A stretch of DNA of 64,000 nt from Veillonella caviae (GCF_003992125.1 NZ_RQUY01000001.1:49327-113326); one strand, 5' to 3'; numbered from the stretch's first letter, positions 1-9,404 are shown. Numbers and translations are program-made. The notes: generated from the sequence alone by a model not told the origin.

Positions 1-870
1 GGCACACCTTGGGTGGACGATGTCATTATTATCGATAAAAAACAATTGAAATCGCCATCTTATTTATGGCAATTACGCAAGGATTTGCACGCACGTCATT
101 TTGATATGACCCTCGACTTGCAATGCATTGCTAAGAGTGCTATTGTATCTGCTTTGTCTGGAGCTCCTGAAAAATATGGTTATTGGGAATTGCGGGAAGG
201 TAGCAATTTTATCAATAAACCGCTCATTGGGGAGCATCAATTTGACCATGTTATTGAACGATACCTCGATACGGTACGCGTTCTCGGTGGGGATGTGGAT
301 GGTGTGGAATTTCCTATGCCTAGCTACGGCGATGCAGAACAATCTATTCGTCATCGTTTAGCAGAATACGGTGTTCACGATGATTACATTGTCATTGTAC
401 CTGGTGCTCGGTGGATTGTAAAAGAATGGCCTCTCGTCAATTTTGGCGAACTTTGTATTCGTCTCTGTGAAAGCGGTCAAAAGGTTGTTATCGCTGGGGC
501 TCCTGATGATAATGATAAAGGACAGTTTTTAGAAAACTATGTGAAACATAATAATCTTATCAACTTAGTAGGTAAAACATCTATGTCCGAACTGATTGAA
601 CTCATTAGGCATTGCCAAGTTTTTATCAGCGCTGATACAGGACCACTTCATATTGCTAATGCGTTGAAAAAACCTTTAATTGCCATGTTTGGTACTACTA
701 GTCCTGATAGGACGGGACCTTATGGAGGAAGTCATGTACATGTAGTGATTTCTCCAACGTCTCAGGCAACTCCTAAAAAGCCATTGGTAGATGATCCGGA
801 GTGTATGGCACAAATTCCAATAGATGCGGTGTGGAATGTATATCGTGATATAGTGAGAAAGGATGCATAA
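1..870 (+). CDS. Glycosyltransferase family 9 (heptosyltransferase-like), 5' end cut off by the window
   Basis: The reading frame is open from base 1, before the first possible start (GTG at 13), so the gene very probably begins upstream. The product resembles ADP-heptose:LPS heptosyltransferases of GT9, which add heptose to the LPS inner core on the cytoplasmic face of the inner membrane. Support: a WVDDVIIID segment near the N-terminus, a GARW nucleotide-sugar region about residue 131, and the GT9 signature SADTGPLHIANAL followed by MFGTTSP about residues 207-231. The stop overlaps the next GT9 start by one base (TAATG), so the two are translationally coupled. The sugar specificity cannot be read from the sequence. 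Confidence 0.85.
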   Translation, partial: GTPWVDDVIIIDKKQLKSPSYLWQLRKDLHARHFDMTLDLQCIAKSAIVSALSGAPEKYGYWELREGSNFINKPLIGEHQFDHVIERYLDTVRVLGGDVDGVEFPMPSYGDAEQSIRHRLAEYGVHDDYIVIVPGARWIVKEWPLVNFGELCIRLCESGQKVVIAGAPDDNDKGQFLENYVKHNNLINLVGKTSMSELIELIRHCQVFISADTGPLHIANALKKPLIAMFGTTSPDRTGPYGGSHVHVVISPTSQATPKKPLVDDPECMAQIPIDAVWNVYRDIVRKDA

Positions 871-1913
871 TGGAACTTGATTATAAACGCATTGTTGTTA
901 CCTTTCTCATGCATTTAGGGGATGTGGTATTAACGACGCCATTTCTTGAGGTATTGCGCAAAGCGGCACCTCATAGTCATATCACCTATGTTATAGATGA
1001 AAAATTACAAGATGTGATGAAATATAATCCTTATATCAATGAACTCATCACAGTAGATAAAAAGGGGCGTCACAATAGCATACAAGGCCTTAATGAAGTA
1101 GCGCGGCAAATTAATGCTCATGGACGTCCTGATATTGTAATTAATTTACATCCTAATGAGCGCACATCATACTTAGCGTGGAAAATTCATGGCAAGATAA
1201 CAACTGGGATGAGTCATTTTTTATTTCGCCCTTTTATGACGAAATACACGCGTCTCGATAGAAGAACGCGGCATGCTGCAGATATGTACATCAATGTATT
1301 AGAACAATTAGGCGTTACCGATACGGTGAATCATGGTTTATGTATCGAGTCCTGCCCTGCATGGAATGATGAAGTGACAACATTCTATACATCTCATGGT
1401 ATTCAGCCTAATGACACACTTATCGGTTTTAATATTGGTAGTGCGGTGCCAGAAAAACGCTGGCCTGCAGAGCGCTTTGCAGATGTGGCTGATTATTTTG
1501 GCAACAAAGGGTATAAGACCATATTCTTTGGAGGTCCTATGGATCTAGAAATGGTTCAACCTGTAGTGGATAAGATGAAAACGACGCCTATCGTTGCCAC
1601 AGGGGCTTTCACCATCGGCACTTTGGCGGCGGCTATGAAATGGTGTGATTTACTCATTACCAATGATTCGGGGCCTATGCATGTTGGCATCAGTCAAGGT
1701 GTACCTATTGTGGCATTGTATGGACCGTCGAATCCATTTTTTTATGGTCCATATCAGGCGAAATCTATTGTCCTCGAGTCGATGGACAATTATGAAATTG
1801 GTAAAAGTATGAAACAAGTCATCAAAGAAGGTAAGTATAAGGGCATATCCGTCATTACTACAGAACAAGTAATAAAAGCGGCAGAAACCTTATTAGATGA
1901 ATATAAACGATAG
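870..1913 (+). CDS. Glycosyltransferase family 9 (ADP-heptose:LPS heptosyltransferase-like)
   Basis: A full-length GT9 protein of 347 residues, the usual size for heptosyltransferases I/II. The N-terminus has the typical HLGDVVLTTPFLEVLR acceptor-side motif. The C-terminal half carries GSAVPEKRWP and ITNDSGPMHVGISQGVP, followed by LYGPSNP, the ADP-heptose-binding signature. It starts inside the stop codon of the preceding GT9 gene, so the pair probably acts in sequence in LPS core assembly at the inner membrane. A GT9 pair fits a diderm Negativicute. Which step each enzyme performs is not shown. The 114-base gap after it has no convincing terminator. Confidence 0.88.
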   Translation: MELDYKRIVVTFLMHLGDVVLTTPFLEVLRKAAPHSHITYVIDEKLQDVMKYNPYINELITVDKKGRHNSIQGLNEVARQINAHGRPDIVINLHPNERTSYLAWKIHGKITTGMSHFLFRPFMTKYTRLDRRTRHAADMYINVLEQLGVTDTVNHGLCIESCPAWNDEVTTFYTSHGIQPNDTLIGFNIGSAVPEKRWPAERFADVADYFGNKGYKTIFFGGPMDLEMVQPVVDKMKTTPIVATGAFTIGTLAAAMKWCDLLITNDSGPMHVGISQGVPIVALYGPSNPFFYGPYQAKSIVLESMDNYEIGKSMKQVIKEGKYKGISVITTEQVIKAAETLLDEYKR

Positions 1914-2027
1914 ACCGTCATGTATACGATGGATTATATTTGTTATTAAAATGCACTAAAACTATATTTTTACAGTGCTATGTGTTAAACATAACCATAA
2001 TAGGAACTGTGAAAGTAGGATGCACCT

Positions 2028-3029
2028 ATGAATTATATTATTTTTGATTTAGAGTGGAATCAACCTTATAGTAATGACATTAGTTTTATGAAACGAACGG
2101 GGATGCCTATTACGGGGGAGATTATCCAAATTGGAGCAGTCAAGCTCAATGAAAATATGGAAATAGTGGATACTTTCACTATGTTTGTGAAACCACAATT
2201 TCTCCATCATATGCATAAACATGTAAAGGAATTAACAGGTATTACTCAACGTGATTTGAGCCAAGGGGTACCTTTTAAATTGGCTTATACTCATTTTCAA
2301 CATTGGTGTGGTTCTAATTATATGTTATTGTCTTGGGGCGCTGATGATATTTTGATGCTCCGTGAAAACCTATTGCTTCATACTATGAAATCTATTATTT
2401 ATGAACAATGGGCAGATGCACAAATGATTTACAGCTATGAGCGATTTGGTACAACACAACAATATTCACTAGCTAATGCTATGAAAGACCTTGGCGTATC
2501 TAGCGAACAATTGTCGGCTCATAATGCATTACATGATGCTATATTTACGGCTCATGTGTGTCAAAAACTTGATTTACCACGGGCGCTTATGCATTATGAT
2601 GTAATCCGTAAAGAGGCGCCAAATCCATTTTTATACCCACCAGGGTTAACGTTTTTTATGTATGAGAACTTTCAAGAAAAGAAACGTATTGTACACGATA
2701 GACGAGGGCGAATTTCTTTTTGTCCGTACTGCCAAACCAGATTGGAAACGACGAAACCAGAACGGCTGCAGGGCGATAAATACCTTGCCATTGGCGTATG
2801 TCCTAAACACGGAGATTTTGCCATTCAATTAAAAGTAGGAAAATACACTATCAAATCTGGAGAAACGAGATTCTATTTAACAAAGGTTTTGAGTCACAGC
2901 ACAGATGAGATTAGTAAACTATATACAGAAAAATCTGTCATCAATAGAGAGAAAGAACGCCTCTATTTTGAGCGGCGACAAAAAGAACTATTAGAAAAAG
3001 GATTAGTAAAACACAGCGAATCAAAATAG
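2028..3029 (+). CDS. DEDD-family 3'-5' exonuclease with C-terminal zinc-ribbon-like part
   Basis: The N-terminal half is an RNase T/DnaQ-type exonuclease fold. Exo I is FDLEWN (D7, E9), Exo II lies in the LLSWGADDILML segment, and Exo III is HNALHDA with the catalytic His and Asp. This resembles the stand-alone KapD/ERI-1-like exonucleases of Firmicutes, which trim RNA or DNA 3' ends. The C-terminal part has CPYC and a later CPKHGDF, a likely metal-binding ribbon, then a charged helical tail. The substrate is unknown. It is probably monocistronic, followed after 76 bases by an aminopeptidase gene with its own ribosome binding site. Confidence 0.8.
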   Translation: MNYIIFDLEWNQPYSNDISFMKRTGMPITGEIIQIGAVKLNENMEIVDTFTMFVKPQFLHHMHKHVKELTGITQRDLSQGVPFKLAYTHFQHWCGSNYMLLSWGADDILMLRENLLLHTMKSIIYEQWADAQMIYSYERFGTTQQYSLANAMKDLGVSSEQLSAHNALHDAIFTAHVCQKLDLPRALMHYDVIRKEAPNPFLYPPGLTFFMYENFQEKKRIVHDRRGRISFCPYCQTRLETTKPERLQGDKYLAIGVCPKHGDFAIQLKVGKYTIKSGETRFYLTKVLSHSTDEISKLYTEKSVINREKERLYFERRQKELLEKGLVKHSESK

Positions 3030-3105
3030 ATAAGATTCGTATATCTATAAATGATGGGTTGTTAAAGATTTTATCAGATATGGGGAAACCATAAAGGAGA
3101 TATAT

Positions 3106-4497
3106 ATGGAACGTAAATATGCTTGGCATAATTATGATGAACAAACATTAGAACAAGTCTTTGCCCTTGGCGATAGTTATCGTCAATTTTTAGATAATGG
3201 CAAAACAGAACGGGAATGCGTGGTGCAATCTGTGGCCGCAGCAGAAGCTAAGGGGTATGTGAATCTTAAAGATTTAATTAAAAATAACACATCTATCAAA
3301 GCTGGGGATAAGATTTACTACACACATATGGATAAATCCATTGTATTATTCAATATTGGTACCGATGATTTAGACCTTGGTATGAATATCCTTGGTGCTC
3401 ACATTGATTCTCCTCGTATTGATGTGAAACAAAATCCTCAATACGAAGATAGTAATTTATTATTCTGGGATACTCACTATTACGGTGGTATCAAAAAATA
3501 CCATTGGGTGGCTATGCCTTTAGCTATTCATGGCGTAGTAGTAAAAACAGACGGTACACGTATCGAAGTAAATATCGGGGACAACGACAATGACCCTGTA
3601 TTCTGTATTACCGATTTATTGCCTCACTTGGGGCAAGAACAAATGCAGAAAAAGGCGGCTACTGTTATCGAAGGAGAATCTTTGGATCTTCTAATTGGTA
3701 GCCAACCTGTAAAAGATGAAGAAAAAGAAGGGGTATCTAAATTTATTAATGCTCTTTTGGAAAAACAATATGGCTTTGTAGAAAAAGATTTATTGTCTGC
3801 AGAATTGGAAATTGTACCAGCTGGTAAAGCTCGTGACATGGGTTTTGATCGTTCCATGATTATTGCGTATGGTCAAGATGACCGCGTATGTGCCTATACT
3901 TCGTTAGTGGCTATGTTAGAAGTAGAAAAGGTAAAACGGACAACATGTTGCTTGTTAGTAGATAAAGAAGAAATCGGTTCTGTTGGTGCTACAGGTATGC
4001 AATCCCGTTTCTTTGAAAATGCGGTGGCAGAAATTCTTACTTTAATGGGAAAACCAAATTCTGTTAATGTACGTCGTACATTGGAAAATTCCCGTATGCT
4101 TTCCTCTGATGTAAGCGCTGGTTACGATCCTTTGTATGCGTCTGCTTTTGAAAAGAAGAATGCTTCCTTCCTTGGTATGGGCGTAGTATTTAATAAGTTT
4201 ACAGGTTCTCGCGGCAAATCTGGGTCAAATGATGCAAATGCTGAATACATGGGATTCATCCGTCGCGTTATGGAATCTAACAATGTTACATACCAAACAG
4301 CAGAACTCGGTCGTGTTGACCTAGGAGGTGGCGGTACCATTGCGTACATCATGGCTCTTTACGGCATGAACGTTATCGACTGCGGTGTAGCAGTGCTCAG
4401 TATGCATGCTCCTTGGGAAGTAACATCCAAGGCTGATATTTACGAGGCTAAACGCTGCTATGTGGCGTTCCTAAATGCTGATGACGAAATGATTTAA
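3106..4497 (+). CDS. apeB: M18-family zinc aminopeptidase
   Basis: A 463-residue cytoplasmic metallo-aminopeptidase that removes N-terminal residues from peptides. The di-zinc ligand motifs of M18 are all visible: GAHIDSPR (His, Asp), GQDDR (bridging Asp), DKEEIGSVG (catalytic and ligand Glu), SSDVSAGYDP (Asp) and MHAPWE (His). The length matches bacterial M18 enzymes of the Clostridium/Thermotoga type. AAGGAGAT ends a few bases before the ATG. Only 11 bases separate it from the next small gene, so the two are probably co-transcribed. In an amino-acid-using anaerobe a role in peptide turnover is likely (inference). Confidence 0.92.
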   Translation: MERKYAWHNYDEQTLEQVFALGDSYRQFLDNGKTERECVVQSVAAAEAKGYVNLKDLIKNNTSIKAGDKIYYTHMDKSIVLFNIGTDDLDLGMNILGAHIDSPRIDVKQNPQYEDSNLLFWDTHYYGGIKKYHWVAMPLAIHGVVVKTDGTRIEVNIGDNDNDPVFCITDLLPHLGQEQMQKKAATVIEGESLDLLIGSQPVKDEEKEGVSKFINALLEKQYGFVEKDLLSAELEIVPAGKARDMGFDRSMIIAYGQDDRVCAYTSLVAMLEVEKVKRTTCCLLVDKEEIGSVGATGMQSRFFENAVAEILTLMGKPNSVNVRRTLENSRMLSSDVSAGYDPLYASAFEKKNASFLGMGVVFNKFTGSRGKSGSNDANAEYMGFIRRVMESNNVTYQTAELGRVDLGGGGTIAYIMALYGMNVIDCGVAVLSMHAPWEVTSKADIYEAKRCYVAFLNADDEMI

Positions 4498-4508
4498 TAG
4501 GAGGCTAT

Positions 4509-4880
4509 ATGGAAACAACATTAGGGGCTGCTATTGCGGCTGCGAAAGACGAAGCTTCAGAAGTGAAAACCGTTAAGGTGGATATATTTGATATTCCTGA
4601 AACAAAAGCAGAAGAATACATTTCTAATCGCGAAGAGGTGGCTGTTGCTGCAGCGGACATAATGAAACCGTACTGTGTAACGGTGAAACGGGAAACTTTA
4701 GATCCTGATGAGGGGGAGGCTGTTGTAGGTTATTACATTAATGGACAAATTCTTATGTGTGTCATTCTTGATCCTTTTGAAGTGCCTGTTATGAAAGTAG
4801 CCCTTGATAAAGGAAACTTAAAGGAATATATTTTAGCAGCTAATGAATTAACAGAGGAGATGCTAGGTACATTGATGTAG
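4509..4880 (+). CDS. Conserved-looking small acidic protein of unknown function
   Basis: A 123-residue protein that I do not recognise. It has no signal peptide and no membrane segment. It is acidic, with an alternating helix/strand look: an N-terminal Ala-rich helix, a CVTVKRETLDPDEGEAVVGYYINGQILMCVIL beta-rich centre (residues about 55-86) and a C-terminal helix. The start is supported by AGGAGG at 4499-4504. It follows the M18 aminopeptidase by 11 bases, so the two are probably co-expressed. That context alone does not reveal a function. Confidence 0.6.
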   Translation: METTLGAAIAAAKDEASEVKTVKVDIFDIPETKAEEYISNREEVAVAAADIMKPYCVTVKRETLDPDEGEAVVGYYINGQILMCVILDPFEVPVMKVALDKGNLKEYILAANELTEEMLGTLM

Positions 4881-4942
4881 TGAGATTTCTAGTATATAAT
4901 GAATATATTATCAAATTTGCACTGATAGGAAGGAGTTTCCCC

Positions 4943-5920
4943 ATGAAATTAAAAAAAGGCATAGCTTTAGGGCTAACTTGCCTTGCTTTACTAGGTTTAG
5001 CAGGGTGTGGATCGTCAAATACATCTAATAGTGGTGAATATAAGGTAGGTATTGTTCAGTTAGTCGAACATCCTGCTCTTGACGCAGCTAATAAAGGTTT
5101 TACTGATGCATTAAAAGAAAAAGGTTTGGCTGATAAAATTAATTTTGACCAACAAAATGCACAAGCAGATCAATCGAATTTGAACAGTATTGCGCAACGT
5201 TTTGTGTCAGACCGTAAAAATCTGATTTTAGCTATTGCTACACCGGCAGCTCAAACTATGGCAAATGCAACTCATGACATTCCTATTTTGGCTACTGCTG
5301 TTACAGATTATGAATCAGCTAAATTAGTTAAATCAAATGCACAGCCTGGTGGTAATGTATCGGGTACATCTGATATGAATCCTGTAGAACAGCAAGTGGA
5401 TTTAATCTTACAAGTTATGCCTAATGTGAAAACGATTGGTACCATTTATAGCTCTAGCGAAGTAAATTCCCAATTACAAGTAGAAAAAATGAAAGCCTAT
5501 GCGGCTACTAAAGGGATTACAGTAAAAGAAGTTACTGTATCTACAGTAAATGATATTCAACAAGCAGCACAAAGCCTTGTATCTGATGGTGTACAAGCCA
5601 TTTATGTTCCTACAGATAATGTGGTGGCATCGGCTATTTCTAATTTAGTTTCTGTTACAGATGCTGCAAAAATACCTGTATTTGGTGGTGAAGATAATCA
5701 AGTTAAAGGTGGCGCTATGATGTCCTTATCTGTAGATTATTACAAACTTGGTTATCAAACAGGTTTAATGGCTGTTGATATTTTACAAGGAAAATCTAAA
5801 ATCGAAGATATGCCTGTAGAAATGCAAAAAGAGTTTAAACTTGTTGTAAATAAAGAAAAATTAGAAAAATTGGGCATCACATTGCCTCAAGAATTGTTAG
5901 ACAAAGCATCTATGATTTAA
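4943..5920 (+). CDS. ABC transporter substrate-binding lipoprotein (TrpX-like), copy 1
   Basis: A periplasmic receptor of the ABC_sub_bind family, which in other Firmicutes binds aromatic amino acids or related small molecules. The start at 4943 is chosen over an upstream in-frame start because AGGAAGGAG lies at 4928-4936 and because it gives a clean lipoprotein signal: MKLKKG, a hydrophobic core, then LAGC with the lipidated Cys. The mature part has VGIVQLVEHPALDAANKGF and the sugar-binding-protein-like ATPAAQTMANATHDIPI. It is closely similar to the next gene over the whole length, so it arose by tandem duplication. It is followed by a second receptor, permease and ATPase in one operon. Confidence 0.88.
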   Translation: MKLKKGIALGLTCLALLGLAGCGSSNTSNSGEYKVGIVQLVEHPALDAANKGFTDALKEKGLADKINFDQQNAQADQSNLNSIAQRFVSDRKNLILAIATPAAQTMANATHDIPILATAVTDYESAKLVKSNAQPGGNVSGTSDMNPVEQQVDLILQVMPNVKTIGTIYSSSEVNSQLQVEKMKAYAATKGITVKEVTVSTVNDIQQAAQSLVSDGVQAIYVPTDNVVASAISNLVSVTDAAKIPVFGGEDNQVKGGAMMSLSVDYYKLGYQTGLMAVDILQGKSKIEDMPVEMQKEFKLVVNKEKLEKLGITLPQELLDKASMI

Positions 5921-6009
5921 TTTGAAACTATTAATATCTATAGAATGTTAATCCACATATTTTATAAAAATTGTGGCTAGTAATGTATGGAATAAAGAAA
6001 GGACCACCA

Positions 6010-6987
6010 ATGAACTGGAAAAAAGGTATAGCATTAGCGCTAGCTGCTGTATCTATGGCGGCTGTTATGGCTGGCTGTGGTAATACGGCATCTGACAATC
6101 AAAAGAAAATCGGTATTATTCAATTAGTAGAACACCCATCCTTAGATGCGGCTAATAAAGGTTTTATTGACGGGTTAGCATCAAAAGGGTATAAGGATGG
6201 CGAGAATATTAAAATTGACTACCAAAATGCCCAAGCAGACCAATCGAATTTGAATAGCATTGCTCAACGTTTTGTATCAGATAAAAAGGATTTAATGTTG
6301 GCGATTGCTACGCCAGCGGCACAAACATTGGCCAATGCTACTCATGATATCCCTATTTTGGGGACTGCTATTACAGATTATGAAACAGCTAAACTGGTAC
6401 AATCTAATTCGCATCCAGGTGGCAATGTGTCTGGTACATCTGATATGACACCAGTAGAACGAGAAGTAGATTTAATCATTGCTTTAGTACCTAATGTAAA
6501 ACGCATTGGTGCGCTGTACACATCTTCAGAAATTAATTCCCAATTACAAGTGGAAAAAATGAAAGCCTACGCAGCTACTAAAGGTATTACCGTAGTAGAG
6601 GCTACAGTATCTAATGTAAATGATATCCAACAAGCAGCTAGTAATCTTGTAAATCAAGACGTTCAAGCTATTTATACACCAACAGATAATGTATTAGCAT
6701 CCGCTATGGCAAACTTAGCACAAATTACAGACGTTGCTAAAATTCCTGTATTCGCTGCTGATGAAGGCATGACAATGACTGGTGGTGTAGCTACTTACTC
6801 TGTAGATTACTACAACTTAGGCTATCAAACAGGTTTAATGGCTGCAAAAGTGCTTTCAGGGGAAGCAAAAGTTGCCGATATGGCGATTGAAATGCAAAAA
6901 GATATTAAATTAACTGTCAATGAAGAACGTGCAAAAAAATTAGGTATCATCATTCCTGACGCACTTCGTAAAGATATGAAACAATAG
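6010..6987 (+). CDS. ABC transporter substrate-binding lipoprotein (TrpX-like), copy 2
   Basis: The second receptor of the pair, with the same fold and motifs (IGIIQLVEHPSLDAANKGF, ATPAAQTLANATHDIPI, SSEINSQLQVEKMKAYAATKGI). The start at 6010 follows AAAGAAAGGA and yields a lipoprotein signal ending in MAGC. The two receptors differ mainly in the C-terminal third (GGEDNQVKGGAMM in copy 1, AADEGMTMTGGVA in copy 2), which lines the ligand cleft in this fold, so they may bind different ligands for one shared permease (inference). The permease starts 9 bases after the stop. Confidence 0.88.
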   Translation: MNWKKGIALALAAVSMAAVMAGCGNTASDNQKKIGIIQLVEHPSLDAANKGFIDGLASKGYKDGENIKIDYQNAQADQSNLNSIAQRFVSDKKDLMLAIATPAAQTLANATHDIPILGTAITDYETAKLVQSNSHPGGNVSGTSDMTPVEREVDLIIALVPNVKRIGALYTSSEINSQLQVEKMKAYAATKGITVVEATVSNVNDIQQAASNLVNQDVQAIYTPTDNVLASAMANLAQITDVAKIPVFAADEGMTMTGGVATYSVDYYNLGYQTGLMAAKVLSGEAKVADMAIEMQKDIKLTVNEERAKKLGIIIPDALRKDMKQ

Positions 6988-6996
6988 GAGAAACTA

Positions 6997-7869
6997 ATGT
7001 TAGATTTAGTAGTAGGCACCATTACACAGGGCCTATTGTGGTCGTTATTAGCGGTAGGTGTATTCATCACCTTCCGCGTCCTCGATGTAGCAGATTTAAC
7101 TGTAGAAGGATCATTTCCTATGGGGGCAGCTATTTCTGCAATCTTAATCACCTCTGGGATGAATCCAGTGTTATCCATCGTCGTTGCTGGTATTGGCGGC
7201 ATGATTGCCGGTGCTGTTACCGGTTGGATTCATACAAAATTAAAGATTCCAGCTCTATTAGCAGGGATTCTAACAATGATAGCCCTCTACTCTGTAAATC
7301 TCCATATTATGGGGAAAGCCAATGTGTCCTTGCTTAGAATGGATACAGTTTATACTATGTTAGGCTCTTTACTAGGTACCGTTAATATGTGGTCTGCAGC
7401 TATCGTTGGGGTACTTGTTGCAGCTGTTGTTTGTCTTTTATTATTTTGGTTTTTCGGAACCGAAATTGGCACAGCCCTTCGCGCTACTGGTGTGAATCCA
7501 CAAATGATTCGAGCTCAAGGTGTGAATACAGATACTATGATTGTTCTAGGTTTATTGATCTCCAATGCATTCGTAGCTGTCTCTGGTGCTCTCATTGGTC
7601 AAGCCCAAGGCTTTGCTGATGTAGGAATGGGTATTGGTACTATCGTTATCGGTTTAGCATCCGTTATTATTGGTGAAGTTGTGTTCGGTACAAAATCCTT
7701 TGTACGTAGTCTTATCGCTGTAGTGCTCGGTTCCATTGTGTACCGTATCGTTATCGCAGCGGTACTTTACATGGGCATGCCACCAAATGATTTGAAATTA
7801 TTCACTGCCATTCTCGTTGCTATTGCATTGTCTTTGCCAACGTTGAAAGCAAAATGGCTTGCTAGATAG
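6997..7869 (+). CDS. ABC transporter permease (branched-chain/TrpY-like)
   Basis: An integral membrane permease of 290 residues with about eight to nine hydrophobic segments. It has the N-terminal GLLWSLLAVGVFITFRVLD typical of the permeases that pair with ABC_sub_bind receptors (relatives of the LivH family). Signature-like patches are LTVEGSF, GLLISNAFVAVSGALIGQ and IGLASVIIGEVVFG. It is the only permease in the operon and probably forms a homodimer. Start: AGGAG ten bases upstream of the ATG. The ATPase gene starts 10 bases after the stop. Confidence 0.87.
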   Translation: MLDLVVGTITQGLLWSLLAVGVFITFRVLDVADLTVEGSFPMGAAISAILITSGMNPVLSIVVAGIGGMIAGAVTGWIHTKLKIPALLAGILTMIALYSVNLHIMGKANVSLLRMDTVYTMLGSLLGTVNMWSAAIVGVLVAAVVCLLLFWFFGTEIGTALRATGVNPQMIRAQGVNTDTMIVLGLLISNAFVAVSGALIGQAQGFADVGMGIGTIVIGLASVIIGEVVFGTKSFVRSLIAVVLGSIVYRIVIAAVLYMGMPPNDLKLFTAILVAIALSLPTLKAKWLAR

Positions 7870-7879
7870 GAGGGGCACT

Positions 7880-8677
7880 ATGTTAGAAGTTAAACATATG
7901 GTGAAAACCTTCTTCAAAGGCACCATTAATGAAAAAACAGCCTTACAAGGCATCGATTTGAAATTAGAAGAAGGCGATTTCTGTACCGTCATCGGTGGTA
8001 ATGGTGCTGGTAAAAGTACTCTTTTGAACTCTATTGCAGGTGTGTTTCCTGTAGATGAAGGACAAATCTTTATCGGCGATACAGAAGTGACAAAAATGCC
8101 AGAATATAAACGGGCTAAATATATTGGCCGTGTATTCCAAGATCCGATGGTAGGTACTGCAGGTAATATGCAAATTGAGGAGAACCTTATCCTTGCTATG
8201 CGCCGTGGTAAAAGTCTTGGCTTGTCTTGGGCATTTAAAGATAATGAAAAAGCATTTTTCAAAGAACGTTTAGCTCTTTTGGGCCTTGGACTAGAAGACC
8301 GCTTATCTGCACGAATGGGTTTATTATCTGGTGGACAACGCCAATCTATTACACTCTTAATGGCAACTATGCTTCGTCCTGAATTATTGCTACTCGATGA
8401 ACATACGGCAGCACTTGATCCTAAAACAGCGGAAAACGTGTTGCAATTAACAGATAAACTCGTTGCTGAACATAATCTCACAACCCTTATGATTACCCAT
8501 AATATGCGTGACGCATTGCGATTTGGTAATCGCCTCATCATGATGAACGCTGGTCGTATCATTTATGATGTAAAAGGAGAAGAGAAGAAACAATTGACAG
8601 TACAAGATTTACTTCAAAAATTTGAAGTAGCTGGTGAAAATGCATTGAGTGACCGTATGGTGCTCGGTGCGAAATAA
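7880..8677 (+). CDS. ABC transporter ATP-binding protein
   Basis: The nucleotide-binding subunit for the preceding permease. Walker A GGNGAGKST, Q-loop (VFQDP), signature LSGGQRQS, Walker B LLLLDEHTAALD and switch His (MITHN) are all present. The start at 7880 is preferred because AGGAGGGG sits 5-12 bases before it, overlapping the end of the permease gene; an upstream in-frame start would lack such a site. It is the last gene of the importer operon, directly followed by a strong terminator. The likely cargo is an aromatic amino acid or similar compound, by family only. Confidence 0.9.
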   Translation: MLEVKHMVKTFFKGTINEKTALQGIDLKLEEGDFCTVIGGNGAGKSTLLNSIAGVFPVDEGQIFIGDTEVTKMPEYKRAKYIGRVFQDPMVGTAGNMQIEENLILAMRRGKSLGLSWAFKDNEKAFFKERLALLGLGLEDRLSARMGLLSGGQRQSITLLMATMLRPELLLLDEHTAALDPKTAENVLQLTDKLVAEHNLTTLMITHNMRDALRFGNRLIMMNAGRIIYDVKGEEKKQLTVQDLLQKFEVAGENALSDRMVLGAK

Positions 8678-8685
8678 GAGATATT

Positions 8686-8717
8686 AAAATAAGAGGGCAT
8701 GACCCTCTTATTTTTTT
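8686..8717 (+). terminator. Intrinsic terminator of the ABC importer operon
   Basis: AAAATAAGAGGG pairs with CCCTCTTATTTT across a 5-base loop and is followed by a run of T. Confidence 0.9.
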
Positions 8718-8836
8718 GACCTTTTATGATAAAAGTTTCAATTCTTCATGGGATAAAAAAACAACACCTTTTGTCCTATAAGCCTATAATATAGATAGAT
8801 TACATACAATGAATGATTTTGAAAGTATACTATTGA

Positions 8837-9005
8837 TGCTTTGTTATATATAGACTGGATGAATTAAACGAAGCTAGAGAAGGTAATATTACATTTAAGG
8901 CGGAAGAATTATAGTTAAGATATATTTTACAAGCATTAGATGATATTTATGAAATAAATATATTATTAGAATTTAAAGGTGTAATTAATACTGAACTATG
9001 GTAAA
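8837..9005 (+). pseudogene. Possible coding remnant interrupted by an in-frame TAG
   Basis: In the 454-base stretch between the ABC operon and rpsO, one frame reads 25 codons, a TAG at 8912-8914, then 29 more codons to a TAA. The translated segments (LDELNEAREGNITFKAEEL, then LRYILQALDDIYEINILLEF) look protein-like and helical. There is no clear start or ribosome binding site. It may be a decayed small gene; I do not recognise the family. The remaining stretch up to the rpsO promoter shows nothing else convincing. Confidence 0.3.
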
Positions 9006-9008
9006 TCC

Positions 9009-9037
9009 TTTACAAGTAGGATTAGATACTGTATACT
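9009..9037 (+). promoter_or_regulatory. Sigma-A-type promoter for rpsO
   Basis: TTTACA at 9009-9014, 17-base spacer, TATACT at 9032-9037. It predicts a leader of about 88 bases before rpsO, long enough for S15 autoregulation, which is known in several bacteria with unrelated RNA structures. A GTTA/TAAC stem-like patch is seen at about 9087-9102. Confidence 0.6.
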
Positions 9038-9131
9038 AAATAAGGTCATTAGACACATCGTAGGCTAAGTATTCGAATCTCCAACGGTTACTTAAGCTTA
9101 ACGGGATTATATTTTTTAGGAGGTAACATTA

Positions 9132-9398
9132 ATGTTAACTACAGAAGCTAAATTAGCAATCATCAAAGAATTCGCTACTCATGAAGGCGACACTGGTTCT
9201 CCAGAAGTACAAATCGCGATTTTGACAAATCGCATCCAATACTTAACTGAACATTTGAAAGAACATAAAAAAGATCATCATTCCCGTCGTGGTTTGTTGA
9301 AACTTGTTGGTCAACGCCGTAACATGCTTGACTACCTTCGTCGTAAAGACATCGAACGTTACCGTTCCATTCTTGAAAGACTTGGTCTTCGCAAATAA
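9132..9398 (+). CDS. rpsO: Ribosomal protein S15
   Basis: An 88-residue small-subunit protein that binds the central domain of 16S rRNA early in 30S assembly. The sequence has the family hallmarks [31 protein letters not shown] and the C-terminal [21 protein letters not shown]. The length is exactly typical (88-89). A strong AGGAGGT lies before the ATG. It is followed by a terminator and then pnp, the usual bacterial order. Confidence 0.98.
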   Translation: MLTTEAKLAIIKEFATHEGDTGSPEVQIAILTNRIQYLTEHLKEHKKDHHSRRGLLKLVGQRRNMLDYLRRKDIERYRSILERLGLRK

Positions 9399-9404
9399 TA
9401 CATT

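Noticed and set aside
7798..8562. 254-codon minus-strand frame opposite the ABC ATPase
   Set aside because: The plus-strand ATPase has all ABC motifs in frame; the antisense product is Arg/Ser-rich without any domain.
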